Positions 1 to 6,245 of a DNA stretch of 20,982 nucleotides are shown here, in pieces. Below the pieces are notes generated by a model. The model made no database searches and was not told the DNA's origin. It worked only from the letters and a program-made list of their open reading frames with translations. The position numbers and the translations under genes are program-made. The stretch lies in the NCBI GenBank assembly GCA_027012045.1, contig JALUZI010000167.1, positions 1 to 20,982 of the forward strand. Reading direction: 5' to 3'. This DNA comes from Desulfurococcales archaeon. Its GTDB lineage: Archaea; Thermoproteota; Thermoprotei_A; Sulfolobales; Acidilobaceae. Within the stretch, counting starts at the first letter, position 1; the number at the start of each line of letters is the position of its first letter.

Positions 1-820
1 GAGCTATCACAGAAGCTATAACCCTGTCGCTTAATCCATAGCTCGTCTGCCACGGGTAGTCGAGAGATTCATCCTCCATCTGTATCTTGAAGTCGAATGT
101 CTTGGGGAAGTTTTGCCCGAGATTATGTGCTGTTCCTATCTGAAGCACCCTGCCATCCGGGAATATTGTGTCGAAAGCTATTGTATATAGGGCCCCCGCG
201 AACTTATCCCATTCGGGCCTTTTAGATATCACGTAAGGTATTCCCAGTTCATCGAAAATTTTCTTGTAAATTTCTATGGCTTCAGAGACCTGTCTGTCAG
301 CGTCTTCTTTCGAGGCGTGAACGGTGTGTGCTTCCTTGAAAGTTGTCACTTCCCTGAGGCGTATCATAGGTCTCGTAGACTTTGTCTCATACCGGAAGAT
401 ACTAACTATTTGGTAAAACTTCTTGGGCAGTTGCTTGTAGCTCTTTATCCACAGGCTTTCCATATAGGTTATACTGGTCTCACTGGTTGGTCTAAGGGCA
501 AGCTTAATATCCAGCGGTTCAAGCCCGCCGTGAGTCACCCAGTATACCTCGTCTTCGAATCCCCGTATGTGTTCCTTTTCTTTTCTTAGGAGGGTCTCGG
601 GGATAAGCATTGGGAACAGGACTTCCTCGTGTCCAGTTTTATCTAACTCGTCCCTTATCAGTTCTATAATCCTTCTCCTAAGCTGGAAGCCGTAGGGCAT
701 CCATATACCCATACCCTTTACAGGGTAACGGCCGTAATCGTAGAACTCGCCATTTTCTAATACTTCGTCGAACCACCTGGAGAACTCGTTGCGCCACTTC
801 TCCCTAGCAGGTTCACGCAT
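1..820 (-). CDS. proS: Prolyl-tRNA synthetase, archaeal type (N-terminal part, cut by window edge)
   Basis: Class II aminoacyl-tRNA synthetase that charges tRNA-Pro in the cytoplasm. Translation of the minus strand from ATG at 818-820 (MREPAREKWRNEF) gives about 273 residues without a stop before the window ends, so the C-terminal part lies outside. Recognisable ProRS blocks are GIWMPYGFQLRR near residue 37, then HEEVLFPMLIPE, the class II motif 2 region (FRYETKSTRPMIRLRE), TFKEAHT, and VLQIGTAHNLGQNF near the cut end. A GGGG-rich stretch lies just upstream of the ATG. It is divergent from the TrmY-like gene; the AT-rich stretch around 830-870 probably holds both promoters. The product call is secure; only the missing 3' end limits it. 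Confidence 0.95.
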   Translation of the reverse strand, partial: MREPAREKWRNEFSRWFDEVLENGEFYDYGRYPVKGMGIWMPYGFQLRRRIIELIRDELDKTGHEEVLFPMLIPETLLRKEKEHIRGFEDEVYWVTHGGLEPLDIKLALRPTSETSITYMESLWIKSYKQLPKKFYQIVSIFRYETKSTRPMIRLREVTTFKEAHTVHASKEDADRQVSEAIEIYKKIFDELGIPYVISKRPEWDKFAGALYTIAFDTIFPDGRVLQIGTAHNLGQNFPKTFDFKIQMEDESLDYPWQTSYGLSDRVIASVIA

Positions 821-852
821 ATTTTTCCCCGGATAGTAATTAATGCATCACA

Positions 853-870
853 GTATTCTTTTTAACATTA
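853..870 (+). promoter_or_regulatory. Putative TATA/BRE promoter element for the TrmY-like gene
   Basis: The T-rich stretch TTCTTTTTAACATTAA at about 855-870 resembles an archaeal BRE/TATA box. Transcription would begin about 25 nt downstream, near 888-895, just before GGGTGA at 894-899 and the expected start of the methyltransferase. Confidence 0.4.
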
Positions 871-923
871 ATCAACGACGAACTTCTCCCTCAGGGTGAA
901 AAGGCCTTCATAGATCTAGACAA

Positions 924-1518
924 ATGCAGACATGTAATCATTGTCTACTCAGATACGGCTTTTCTCAAAGAAAAAATACCTATCAAAGGATACGCGGGTC
1001 ATACAGGCAGGCTCGATGTTATAATTAGAAGCCTTATCGCCTCCTCTACGTTGGATGAAACTTGTTTTATCGGATTACTAGGTGGTTTGGATCGTTTTGA
1101 CCCTCAGTATATTTACTCGGGGGATCCAAGCCTTTATAGAAATGCTAGTGAGAGGGAACTATTCCAACTAGTATACAGGTGTTTCCTAAGGAAATCGGCT
1201 TGCGGAAACTTGGAAATCGGTAGTATAAGTATTGAATACCTGGCTAATATAGTCAGGAAGAAAGGCTTCAATACTATTTACCTAACAGAAGACGGTGTGG
1301 ACTATTGTGAATCACTAGGCTTACTGGAAGGAGGGGGTAATCTGTTTCTCCTAGGAGGACATAGGGATATTCCCTTGGAAGTATTGGAGATTTGGGGTTC
1401 GGATACGCATAAAATGTCAATTGGTCCTATACCATTGCACACGAGTCACGTGATCTATTTCATTTCTACCATAACGAACAGGTTGAAGAAAGGACTTAAG
1501 CCCTGCCCAGAGCTTTAA
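924..1518 (+). CDS. trmY: TrmY-like tRNA (pseudouridine54-N1)-methyltransferase, start unclear
   Basis: SPOUT-family enzyme that methylates N1 of pseudouridine 54 in archaeal tRNA (DUF358 family, called from remembered family pattern). The reading frame 844-1518 aligns along its length with TrmY: RHVIIVYSDT at the N-terminus, GHTGRLDVIIRSL, the SERELFQLVYRCFL helix, and the C-terminal knot LGGHRDIPLEV...MSIGPIPLHTSHVIYFI. The frame is open from the TAA at 841, yet holds no ATG, GTG or TTG before TTG 1051, which is far too late because the GRLD motif lies upstream of it. ATG at 924 sits exactly where TrmY proteins start (MRxxI), but one base out of frame: removing one base after it would read Met-Arg-His-Val. 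So either there is a one-base indel, or initiation is at a non-canonical codon such as ATA 910 behind GGGTGA at 894-899. The 3' end overlaps the convergent CDP-alcohol transferase gene by 23 nt. Confidence 0.75.
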
Positions 1519-2074
1519 ATCCCTTAACCACCGCGTAGACTGCAGCAGTAAAAAGCCCGATAGCATATAACATAATCAATACTAGTTTCCAGTCAGGGCC
1601 GATGTATCTTGCAATGAGAATAAGCATGCTTATAATGATAATTCTATCGCTCCTCTCGAGTATCCTGTGATCCAATACTCCACCAAGGCTTCCAACTCTA
1701 GCCTTCGCATATGTAATCGTTATCGTGAAGCCTAGGGAAAGGGTGGTCAGTACGGCATTGTAGCCTGCTAGGACTAGCGAGGTATAGTATATGGTATCTA
1801 CGAACCGGTCCATCATAGAATCTAGAAACGCGCCTTGCCTGCTGGATTTACCTGTCTCTCTAGCAACAGCTCCGTCGAGAATGTCCAGGAACCCTGCTAT
1901 CAGGATAAAGATGAAAGCAAGAACGTAGCGTTCATAGTAAACTAGGAGGGGGACGAATGCTGCAATGAAAGGGCTTAGAACCGTTATTACATTAGCGTTT
2001 ACCCTGCCTCCCAGCGCTTTTGCCAGGGCTGATAGTGACCTTTGGACTTGGGGCCTTAGCCATGAAAGAACCAT
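1496..2074 (-). CDS. CDP-alcohol phosphatidyltransferase (archaetidylinositol-phosphate synthase type)
   Basis: Integral membrane enzyme that joins a CDP-lipid (probably CDP-archaeol) to an alcohol phosphate to build polar headgroups of membrane lipids. The full CDP-alcohol phosphotransferase signature is present and spaced correctly: D64-x2-D67-G68-x2-A71-R72-x8-G81-x3-D85-x3-D89. Hydrophobic segments lie near residues 33-48, 52-66, 95-118, 140-160 and 165-185, as expected for this 190-residue, six-helix family. The N-terminal WLRPQVQRSLSALAKAL followed by NANVIT matches the usual start of the archaetidylinositol-phosphate synthase branch, which supports the ATG at 2074 even though this gives an 83-nt overlap with the upstream endonuclease IV gene. 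The substrate (inositol phosphate versus glycerol phosphate or serine) cannot be settled from sequence alone. Confidence 0.85.
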   Translation of the reverse strand: MVLSWLRPQVQRSLSALAKALGGRVNANVITVLSPFIAAFVPLLVYYERYVLAFIFILIAGFLDILDGAVARETGKSSRQGAFLDSMMDRFVDTIYYTSLVLAGYNAVLTTLSLGFTITITYAKARVGSLGGVLDHRILERSDRIIIISMLILIARYIGPDWKLVLIMLYAIGLFTAAVYAVVKGFKALGRA

Positions 2075-2921
2075 CCTCTAAGACCTCCCTGCACAGCTCT
2101 ATCATGTACAACGCATCCTCTTCTAGGATAGGGCTCTCGGATATTATAACACCATCTATACCAGTCATTATGTACGCCTTACACACTACAATCCAGTCAG
2201 GCCCATACTCTTCCTCTTTGAGCGTGTGGTGCATTTTCTCTCCGCCTTTACCGTACTCTATCTTAGAAAAGTGCGTATGCAACGGTTTTACGGCATAGGA
2301 GCCGAGTTCCTTCTCGATTTTATCTATAACCCGTATAACATCGTCTATAGAGAGAATCTCTCTTCCCTGAGACCTGGCATGCAGGTGGGCCCAGTCAACA
2401 GCTGGCCTGCACCTTTCTATGTTGCTACATATTTCTATTACATCATCTACACTGCCGACCTGGCTGTCCTTTCCAGTAGTCTCTGGAGCTATCCAAGGCC
2501 CAGTGTAACCATGTGAATCCACGTCTTCCTCGAGTAACTTAAGCTGCCGTATGACTTCTTTTACTGCATCAGAGCGGGATGACCAGCCTTTATAGTAGCC
2601 AGGGTGAAACACGACTGCGTAAGCGTTCATCCAGTGGGACGCTCTTACAGCTTCAAACAGCCTCCTCCGGCTGGCTTCGGCTTTCTCCTTCTCCTTGGAA
2701 GCAAGGTTGATATAATAGGGCGCGTGCATCGATAGTAGAACATCGTACTTGGCTGCTTCTTCACCTAGTTTTCTGGCCTTTTCCTCGGATATACGTACTC
2801 CCCTAACAGCCTCGTATTCAAGAGCGTCTAAACCTATCTTGCTGAGGTACTCGGGGACCTTCTCCATGGGCCCTTTGAAACTCAATGGCTTGCCCGCTGG
2901 GCCAAACCTTATTCTCGGCAT
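1992..2921 (-). CDS. nfo: Endonuclease IV-like AP endonuclease (Nfo family, TIM barrel)
   Basis: Probable apurinic/apyrimidinic endonuclease of base-excision repair, a three-metal TIM-barrel enzyme. Numbered from ATG 2921, metal-ligand motifs occur in family order: SMHAPYYINL (His 66), VVFHPG (His about 106), APETTGK (Glu about 147), VDWAHLHAR (Asp 176, His 179), PLHTHFSKIEYG (His about 215), then a region rich in His and Glu, and IISESP near residue 260. Length 309 is normal. The frame is open to TTG 2945, but GGGTGGT lies about 10 nt before ATG 2921, so ATG is preferred. The last 20-odd residues are basic (SPGKSAGRQGKR) and encode the overlap with the lipid gene, suggesting co-transcription. 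A putative TATA box lies at 2983-2990. A broader xylose-isomerase-like TIM-barrel role is the alternative. Confidence 0.85.
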   Translation of the reverse strand: MPRIRFGPAGKPLSFKGPMEKVPEYLSKIGLDALEYEAVRGVRISEEKARKLGEEAAKYDVLLSMHAPYYINLASKEKEKAEASRRRLFEAVRASHWMNAYAVVFHPGYYKGWSSRSDAVKEVIRQLKLLEEDVDSHGYTGPWIAPETTGKDSQVGSVDDVIEICSNIERCRPAVDWAHLHARSQGREILSIDDVIRVIDKIEKELGSYAVKPLHTHFSKIEYGKGGEKMHHTLKEEEYGPDWIVVCKAYIMTGIDGVIISESPILEEDALYMIELCREVLEDGSFMAKAPSPKVTISPGKSAGRQGKR

Positions 2922-2982
2922 TTCGGCTAAACCACCCAATAACAATAATAATATGCGGAGAACGGGTTTTTAGTGAGACGGT

Positions 2983-2990
2983 CATATAAT
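2983..2990 (-). promoter_or_regulatory. Putative TATA box for the nfo/lipid-synthase pair
   Basis: On the minus strand the sequence reads ATTATATG, about 60 nt before ATG 2921, so a transcript would carry a short leader. The intergenic stretch 2922-3072 otherwise shows no gene; it holds an 11-bp direct repeat (GTGTTTTAGGA at 3038-3048 and 3068-3078). Confidence 0.4.
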
Positions 2991-3072
2991 ACGGTCAATC
3001 AGGCTTATTCAGCTCTCGGAAAACTAGGAGACACTCCGTGTTTTAGGATCGTTGAAACGAGGAGAGAGTGTT

Positions 3073-3390
3073 TTAGGAGGAGTATTCTTCTATTTTCTTA
3101 ACAGCTATCTCGACCGCTTTATCCGGGTCAGGCTTGTAGTCTGCTCCTAGTGGTAGCTGGGCTAGGACTGGTTTTATGGATCCGTCATCCATTTTAACCA
3201 TTATCTGGGGGAGAGCTGCCATTCCGAGGTCGTCGGTTATACCGTGGTCTATAGCAAACATATAGTCCTCTTCGAGGATCTTCAGTTCAACACCGAGTTT
3301 TTCGGCAACTGCTTTCGCGATGTTCTCCCACATTTTACTATAGGGGTGATGTTTGGCTGTGTCCAGTATTATTTCGACAGGCTTCGCCAT
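3073..3390 (-). CDS. Small thioredoxin-fold-like protein without CXXC
   Basis: Protein of about 105 residues with no firm family name from me. Its layout resembles a thioredoxin fold: strand VEIILDT, then AKHHPYSKMWENIAKAVAEKL where a thioredoxin has its CXXC helix, strand VELKILEED, and MAALPQIMVKMDDG where ALPQ matches the cis-proline loop and the following strand and turn. There is no cysteine, so it cannot act as a dithiol redox protein; a binding or structural role is more likely. Frame is open to GTG 3399; ATG 3390 (MAKPVEIIL) is preferred because the fold starts there. An AT-rich TATA-like stretch (TACTTATTTACC on the minus strand, about 3425-3436) lies some 40 nt upstream. Confidence 0.65.
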   Translation of the reverse strand: MAKPVEIILDTAKHHPYSKMWENIAKAVAEKLGVELKILEEDYMFAIDHGITDDLGMAALPQIMVKMDDGSIKPVLAQLPLGADYKPDPDKAVEIAVKKIEEYSS

Positions 3391-3446
3391 CGATTCCACA
3401 CCGGTTTGAAGCGTGTGAGGCTCGGGGTAAATAAGTATTAGTGAAA

Positions 3447-3530
3447 CGGTGGTCGGGGAGCCTGTGTCTTCACAACCCCCTCACGGCTCAGGGGCTCTGT
3501 TCCCGGATTCGTCCTCACACCACCGACCGA
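3447..3530 (+). ncRNA. Candidate structured RNA, GC-rich multibranch fold (strand uncertain)
   Basis: Between divergent genes lies a block visibly richer in GC than its surroundings and with nested complementarity. CGGTGGT 3447-3453 pairs with ACCACCG 3519-3525; GGGGA 3455-3459 pairs with TCCTC 3512-3516 (one G-U). Inside are TGTG-TCTT-CACA (3463-3474) and CCCCT-(8-nt loop)-AGGGG (3477-3494). The 8-nt loop contains GGCTC, complementary to GAGCC 3458-3462, and GGA-TTCG-TCC (3505-3514) could form another small hairpin. TTTTT follows at 3535-3539 and could be a + strand terminator, but it may instead be the TATA element of the next gene. I do not recognise the RNA. It does not fit tRNA, 5S, C/D box or a clear H/ACA form. 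A structured leader is also possible. Confidence 0.4.
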
Positions 3531-3539
3531 TTAATTTTT
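3531..3539 (+). promoter_or_regulatory. Putative TATA element for the dtdA gene
   Basis: TTAATTTTT lies about 20-27 nt before ATG 3558, the distance expected for a leaderless archaeal transcript, and no Shine-Dalgarno site precedes that ATG. The same T-run could alternatively terminate the candidate RNA just upstream. Confidence 0.35.
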
Positions 3540-3557
3540 GGTGCATCGGGTTAATTT

Positions 3558-4436
3558 ATGAGAATGGTGCATGCCGTGGGCAAGTGGAGTTCGAGGTTTG
3601 GACTAGTTTTCTCTGAAGCTGATGAAGCAGGAGTCGGAGTAGCCCGTGAGATAATCAGGTTAACTAGGCCTATAGAGAGGGTCGAGTGTAAGGGGGATAG
3701 ATGTGTTGAGGCGTACTTCCTACCTGATCTCGATGCCTATCTTGTAGGTTTCAATGTAGACATAATATACTTCGACTTCCTCGATGACTTCTTCGACGTG
3801 GAAAGCTATATTTTCCTGTCAAGGCACAAAGCAGAAGCAGGCAGGAAAAGTCTTACAGTACACCACACCGGAAACCCTTTGAACCAGGCGGGTCACGGTG
3901 GTAAACCTTTAGAGCTCTCAATCTCTAATTCACACCTTTCTAAGAAGCTGTTCAAAACACTGTGGAGAAAAGCCGGGGAAGCAGGGTTAACCGGTGAGTA
4001 CGACGTTACCCTAGAGGCCACTCATCATGGACCCACGAACCTATCTAAACCGCTGACGTTCATAGAAATAGGGAGTACTCCCATTGAATGGCGTGACCAG
4101 CGTGCTAGGAGAGTAATTGCAGAAACGGTTATTGAGTCAATACAGGATCCTCCGGGGGAAGATTATTGTGTACCCGTTGCAGGCTACGGTGGAGGGCATT
4201 ATCCTGTTAAGCATACAAAGATTCACCTCGAAAAAGAGTACTGCTACGGTCATATCTTGGCTAAATATGCTTTCACAGACGGAGTAAAGGCTGAAGTAAT
4301 ACTGCAGACGCTAGAGAAGAATTATCCTAGGCCTGTTGAGCTTGGTATAATAGAGAAAAAATCACTCAGATCACAGCTAAGGAAAGACCTCATAAGGATC
4401 TTGGAAGACAGCGGTGTGGACTATATGTTCATCTAG
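3558..4436 (+). CDS. dtdA: D-aminoacyl-tRNA deacylase, archaeal DTD2 type
   Basis: Proofreading enzyme that hydrolyses D-aminoacyl-tRNA (and related mischarged products) in the cytoplasm; the archaeal/plant DTD2 (GEK1) family. Conserved blocks are seen in order: FLSRHKAEAGRKSLTVH around residues 86-102, GNPLNQAGHGG near 105-115, the EATHHGPT block at 153-160, FIEIGSTPIEW at 168-178, and YGGGHYPVKHTK at 210-221, the last two with the His and Asp/Glu residues linked to metal binding. Length 292 is usual. ATG 3558 is first; ATG 3564 is an alternative two codons later. There is no strong ribosome-binding site, which fits a leaderless transcript. It stands alone, followed by a convergent tRNA-Cys gene. 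Confidence 0.95.
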   Translation: MRMVHAVGKWSSRFGLVFSEADEAGVGVAREIIRLTRPIERVECKGDRCVEAYFLPDLDAYLVGFNVDIIYFDFLDDFFDVESYIFLSRHKAEAGRKSLTVHHTGNPLNQAGHGGKPLELSISNSHLSKKLFKTLWRKAGEAGLTGEYDVTLEATHHGPTNLSKPLTFIEIGSTPIEWRDQRARRVIAETVIESIQDPPGEDYCVPVAGYGGGHYPVKHTKIHLEKEYCYGHILAKYAFTDGVKAEVILQTLEKNYPRPVELGIIEKKSLRSQLRKDLIRILEDSGVDYMFI

Positions 4437-4463
4437 TAAGGGATGTGACCGCGTTCTCCATGG

Positions 4464-4567
4464 TGGAGCCGGGGCCGGGATTCGAACCCGGGGAAAACGG
4501 GTCTCTACGATGGGTTTTAGCCGGAAGCTCTGCAGCCCGCCGCCTTAGACCGCTCGGCCACCCCGGC
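4464..4567 (-). tRNA. tRNA-Cys (anticodon GCA) with 27-nt intron at 37/38
   Basis: Acceptor GCCGGGG (4561-4567) pairs with CCCCGGC; D arm GCC...GGC; anticodon stem GCGGG pairs with CCCGT after splicing; T arm CCGGG-TTCGAAT-CCCGG. Anticodon GCA is at 4531-4533, discriminator base is T (4467), typical of tRNA-Cys, and CCA is encoded (4464-4466). The anticodon loop is interrupted after position 37. AT-rich sequence upstream (about 4575-4612) probably holds its promoter, shared with the divergent E1-like gene. Confidence 0.93.
4503..4529 (-). other. Intron of tRNA-Cys, canonical position 37/38
   Basis: A bulge-helix-bulge can be drawn. CTGC (positions 32-35) pairs with GTAG near the intron 3' end as the 4-bp central helix, with AGA bulges on both sides, each cut between G and A. 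The helix inside the intron is weak. Splicing restores a seven-base loop CTGCAGA. Confidence 0.85.
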
Positions 4568-4597
4568 TTCCATATTTGTTTAACGGTCTCCCGGTGG

Positions 4598-4613
4598 GCT
4601 TTATTTTATTTAC
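4598..4613. promoter_or_regulatory. AT-rich bidirectional promoter region
   Basis: CTTTATTTTATTTACC lies between the divergent tRNA-Cys and E1-like genes. Read rightward it is a plausible TATA region 35-50 nt before the protein starts; read leftward it is 33-46 nt before the mature tRNA 5' end. Confidence 0.4.
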
Positions 4614-4645
4614 CGTCCCAATAATTGTACCCAAGGGTTCTAGGG

Positions 4646-5641
4646 ATGCTGACCCGTGTTAGTATGGTTGTAGAGGAGTTGGATGAAGCTATTTTTGACA
4701 GGCAGACGAGAACAAGCATCATAAATAACGACCTCCAAGACAGTATTAGGCGGCTCAGAGTACTTATCCCGGGTTGCGGTGCCCTTGGATCCGCTGTCGC
4801 ATCATTACTAGTCCGTATGGGCGTGAGGTTTCTTCGCATAGTTGACTACGACTTTGTGGAGCCCTCGAATTACCCGAGAACATCTAGTCTTGGATTGCTT
4901 GAATCACTAGGCAATACACCTAAGGTTATAGCGTGTGAGTCAATGATTAGGAGGCTTAACCCGTACGTTGAAGTTGACAGTGTCTACGGCTGGATCTCTT
5001 CTATGAATGCGAAGGAGCTTATTGATGGTGTAGATGTAGTTATGGATGGACTTGATAACTTGAAGGCAAGGTCTTTCATTGCTAGAGAAGCATGGGCGGC
5101 CGGTATACCTTATGTTTATACCGGCGTTTCTGACCGATACTATAATGTTACAGTGTTCAAGCCTGGATATACTCCCTGTTTCGACTGTATATTTAGTGTT
5201 CCCAGAGAAGAGAAGGGCGGTATACCTGTCTTGGCTCCAACGGTCTATGTGGCTGCGTCAACTGCTGTGATTGCCCTTGTCAAACTGTTGAGAAATGATT
5301 GGAAGCCTGCGCTTCTTGTCGGTGATGTTTATTCTGGTTCACTGGAGAGTATCCCCCTGTCAAAAGAGGGATGCCGGTGCAAGCAGGAAAGTGTGTCTGG
5401 AGAATATATTGTTGACGACGTACGAGGGAGGAAAGTTGTTTATACAAGGTATTCTAGTGTTTTCTCAAAGCTTGAACACGCCAGTATCGAGGGATGTAAC
5501 TTAGCTTATCGGGATGCATGGAGAATGATACTTTCCTGTGGTCGGAACATTATTACAGTCTATCGTGACGGAACCCTCCTCTGCTCCACCGGTAAATGCG
5601 ATGATGCCCTGATAAGCCGACTTATCGGTGCGATCGAATGA
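4646..5641 (+). CDS. E1-like adenylyltransferase, ThiF/MoeB/HesA family
   Basis: Probable ATP-dependent activating enzyme that adenylates the C-terminus of a ubiquitin-like or sulfur-carrier protein (SAMP, MoaD or ThiS type). A Rossmann nucleotide-binding loop PGCGALGSAV lies near residues 42-51, followed by VDYDFVEPSNYPRT (68-81), close to the family DxD...NLNRQ motif, then VVMDGLDN near 131-138 and VYTGVSD. Cysteine pairs CFDC (178-181) and CRC (243-245) probably bind zinc. The last 80 residues match nothing I recognise. The frame opens at TTG 4625; ATG 4646 and ATG 4664 are both possible. The family normally starts shortly before the DRQ found here, so the shorter form remains plausible. 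Its stop overlaps the DUF429 start (ATGA), implying translational coupling. No carrier gene is visible in the window. Confidence 0.85.
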   Translation: MLTRVSMVVEELDEAIFDRQTRTSIINNDLQDSIRRLRVLIPGCGALGSAVASLLVRMGVRFLRIVDYDFVEPSNYPRTSSLGLLESLGNTPKVIACESMIRRLNPYVEVDSVYGWISSMNAKELIDGVDVVMDGLDNLKARSFIAREAWAAGIPYVYTGVSDRYYNVTVFKPGYTPCFDCIFSVPREEKGGIPVLAPTVYVAASTAVIALVKLLRNDWKPALLVGDVYSGSLESIPLSKEGCRCKQESVSGEYIVDDVRGRKVVYTRYSSVFSKLEHASIEGCNLAYRDAWRMILSCGRNIITVYRDGTLLCSTGKCDDALISRLIGAIE

Positions 5642-6198
5642 GGATAGGAGTCGGTGTGGACTTATCCGCCAGTCAATCCAGGCCTACTAGTATTTGCGTT
5701 GTAGTAGAAGGCGTTCTCTCGTTCTGCGATAGGAGGATTAGCACCTCTGAAATCACCAGTCTAATATTGAGGTTTCCGGGTAAAATCGTAGTTGCCATAG
5801 ATGCCCCTCTATCGGTAGTTGACAAAGGATTCAGACCCGTTGAAAAGCTATTGATTAGAGATGGCTTCAAACTGCTACCTCTCGGCCTCCCTGGGATGAG
5901 AAAGCTGGCTTTGAGAGCTATCGAGCTCAAAGAATCGCTGGAGAAGAAGGGAATAGTTGTTATAGAGACGCATCCCTCGAGTGCGTTAAAATCCGCTGGT
6001 TGCGCTAGGAGCACTGCTGTTCGGTGTTTGAGGAAGTTTGTGGTTATCCTGGATGAAGCTATTCTCAAGAGTAGGGACGATGTTGACGCTGCTATAGCGG
6101 CCTCTGTGGCGTGGAGCTATATTATTGGCCACACAAGGGTTTATAGTGCAAGCGGTGATGCTATCTATCTCTTACCCGCGGGTATGGCGAAAATATGA
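5638..6198 (+). CDS. DUF429 protein, RNase H-like fold, predicted nuclease
   Basis: Family of unknown biological role, predicted to adopt an RNase H-like fold. Acidic and histidine positions of the family are present: GVDLS (Asp8), AIDAPL (Asp55), ETHPSS (Glu110, His112) and RDDVDAAIAA (Asp147, Asp148, Asp150), consistent with a metal-dependent active site. Length 186 is rather short for the family but complete. The start ATG overlaps the stop of the E1-like gene by 4 nt, so both are almost surely one transcript. No direct evidence ties its function to protein activation; the pairing is a clue only. Confidence 0.8.
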   Translation: MRIGVGVDLSASQSRPTSICVVVEGVLSFCDRRISTSEITSLILRFPGKIVVAIDAPLSVVDKGFRPVEKLLIRDGFKLLPLGLPGMRKLALRAIELKESLEKKGIVVIETHPSSALKSAGCARSTAVRCLRKFVVILDEAILKSRDDVDAAIAASVAWSYIIGHTRVYSASGDAIYLLPAGMAKI

Positions 6199-6229
6199 TA
6201 ATTCCCATGATACCATTTAAGCCTATTTG

Positions 6230-6237
6230 AGGGGTGT
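6230..6237 (+). promoter_or_regulatory. Ribosome-binding site deciding the GTG start of HMG-CoA reductase
   Basis: GGGGTGTC lies about 9 nt before GTG 6246. The protein then reads MPVENSRIPGFYKKT, and the IPGFYK block is the usual N-terminus of class II enzymes, which fixes the start. Confidence 0.6.
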
Positions 6238-6245
6238 CATAAATA

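Noticed and set aside
1051..1518. TTG 1051 as the true start of the TrmY-like protein
   Set aside because: It would remove the conserved GRLD-containing N-terminal part of the SPOUT domain that is plainly encoded just upstream in the same frame.
3041..3060. CRISPR-like string (GTTGAAAC)
   Set aside because: It occurs once, with no regularly spaced copies and no cas genes nearby.
3447..3530. tRNA, 5S rRNA or C/D box RNA at the structured segment
   Set aside because: No TTCGAAT-like T loop with a flanking 5-bp stem, no anticodon arm, no 5S consensus, and no RTGATGA/CTGA boxes in proper spacing on either strand.
4464..4567. Type II tRNA (Ser or Leu) with a long variable arm
   Set aside because: The extra length is better explained by an intron at 37/38; T73 and anticodon GCA specify cysteine.
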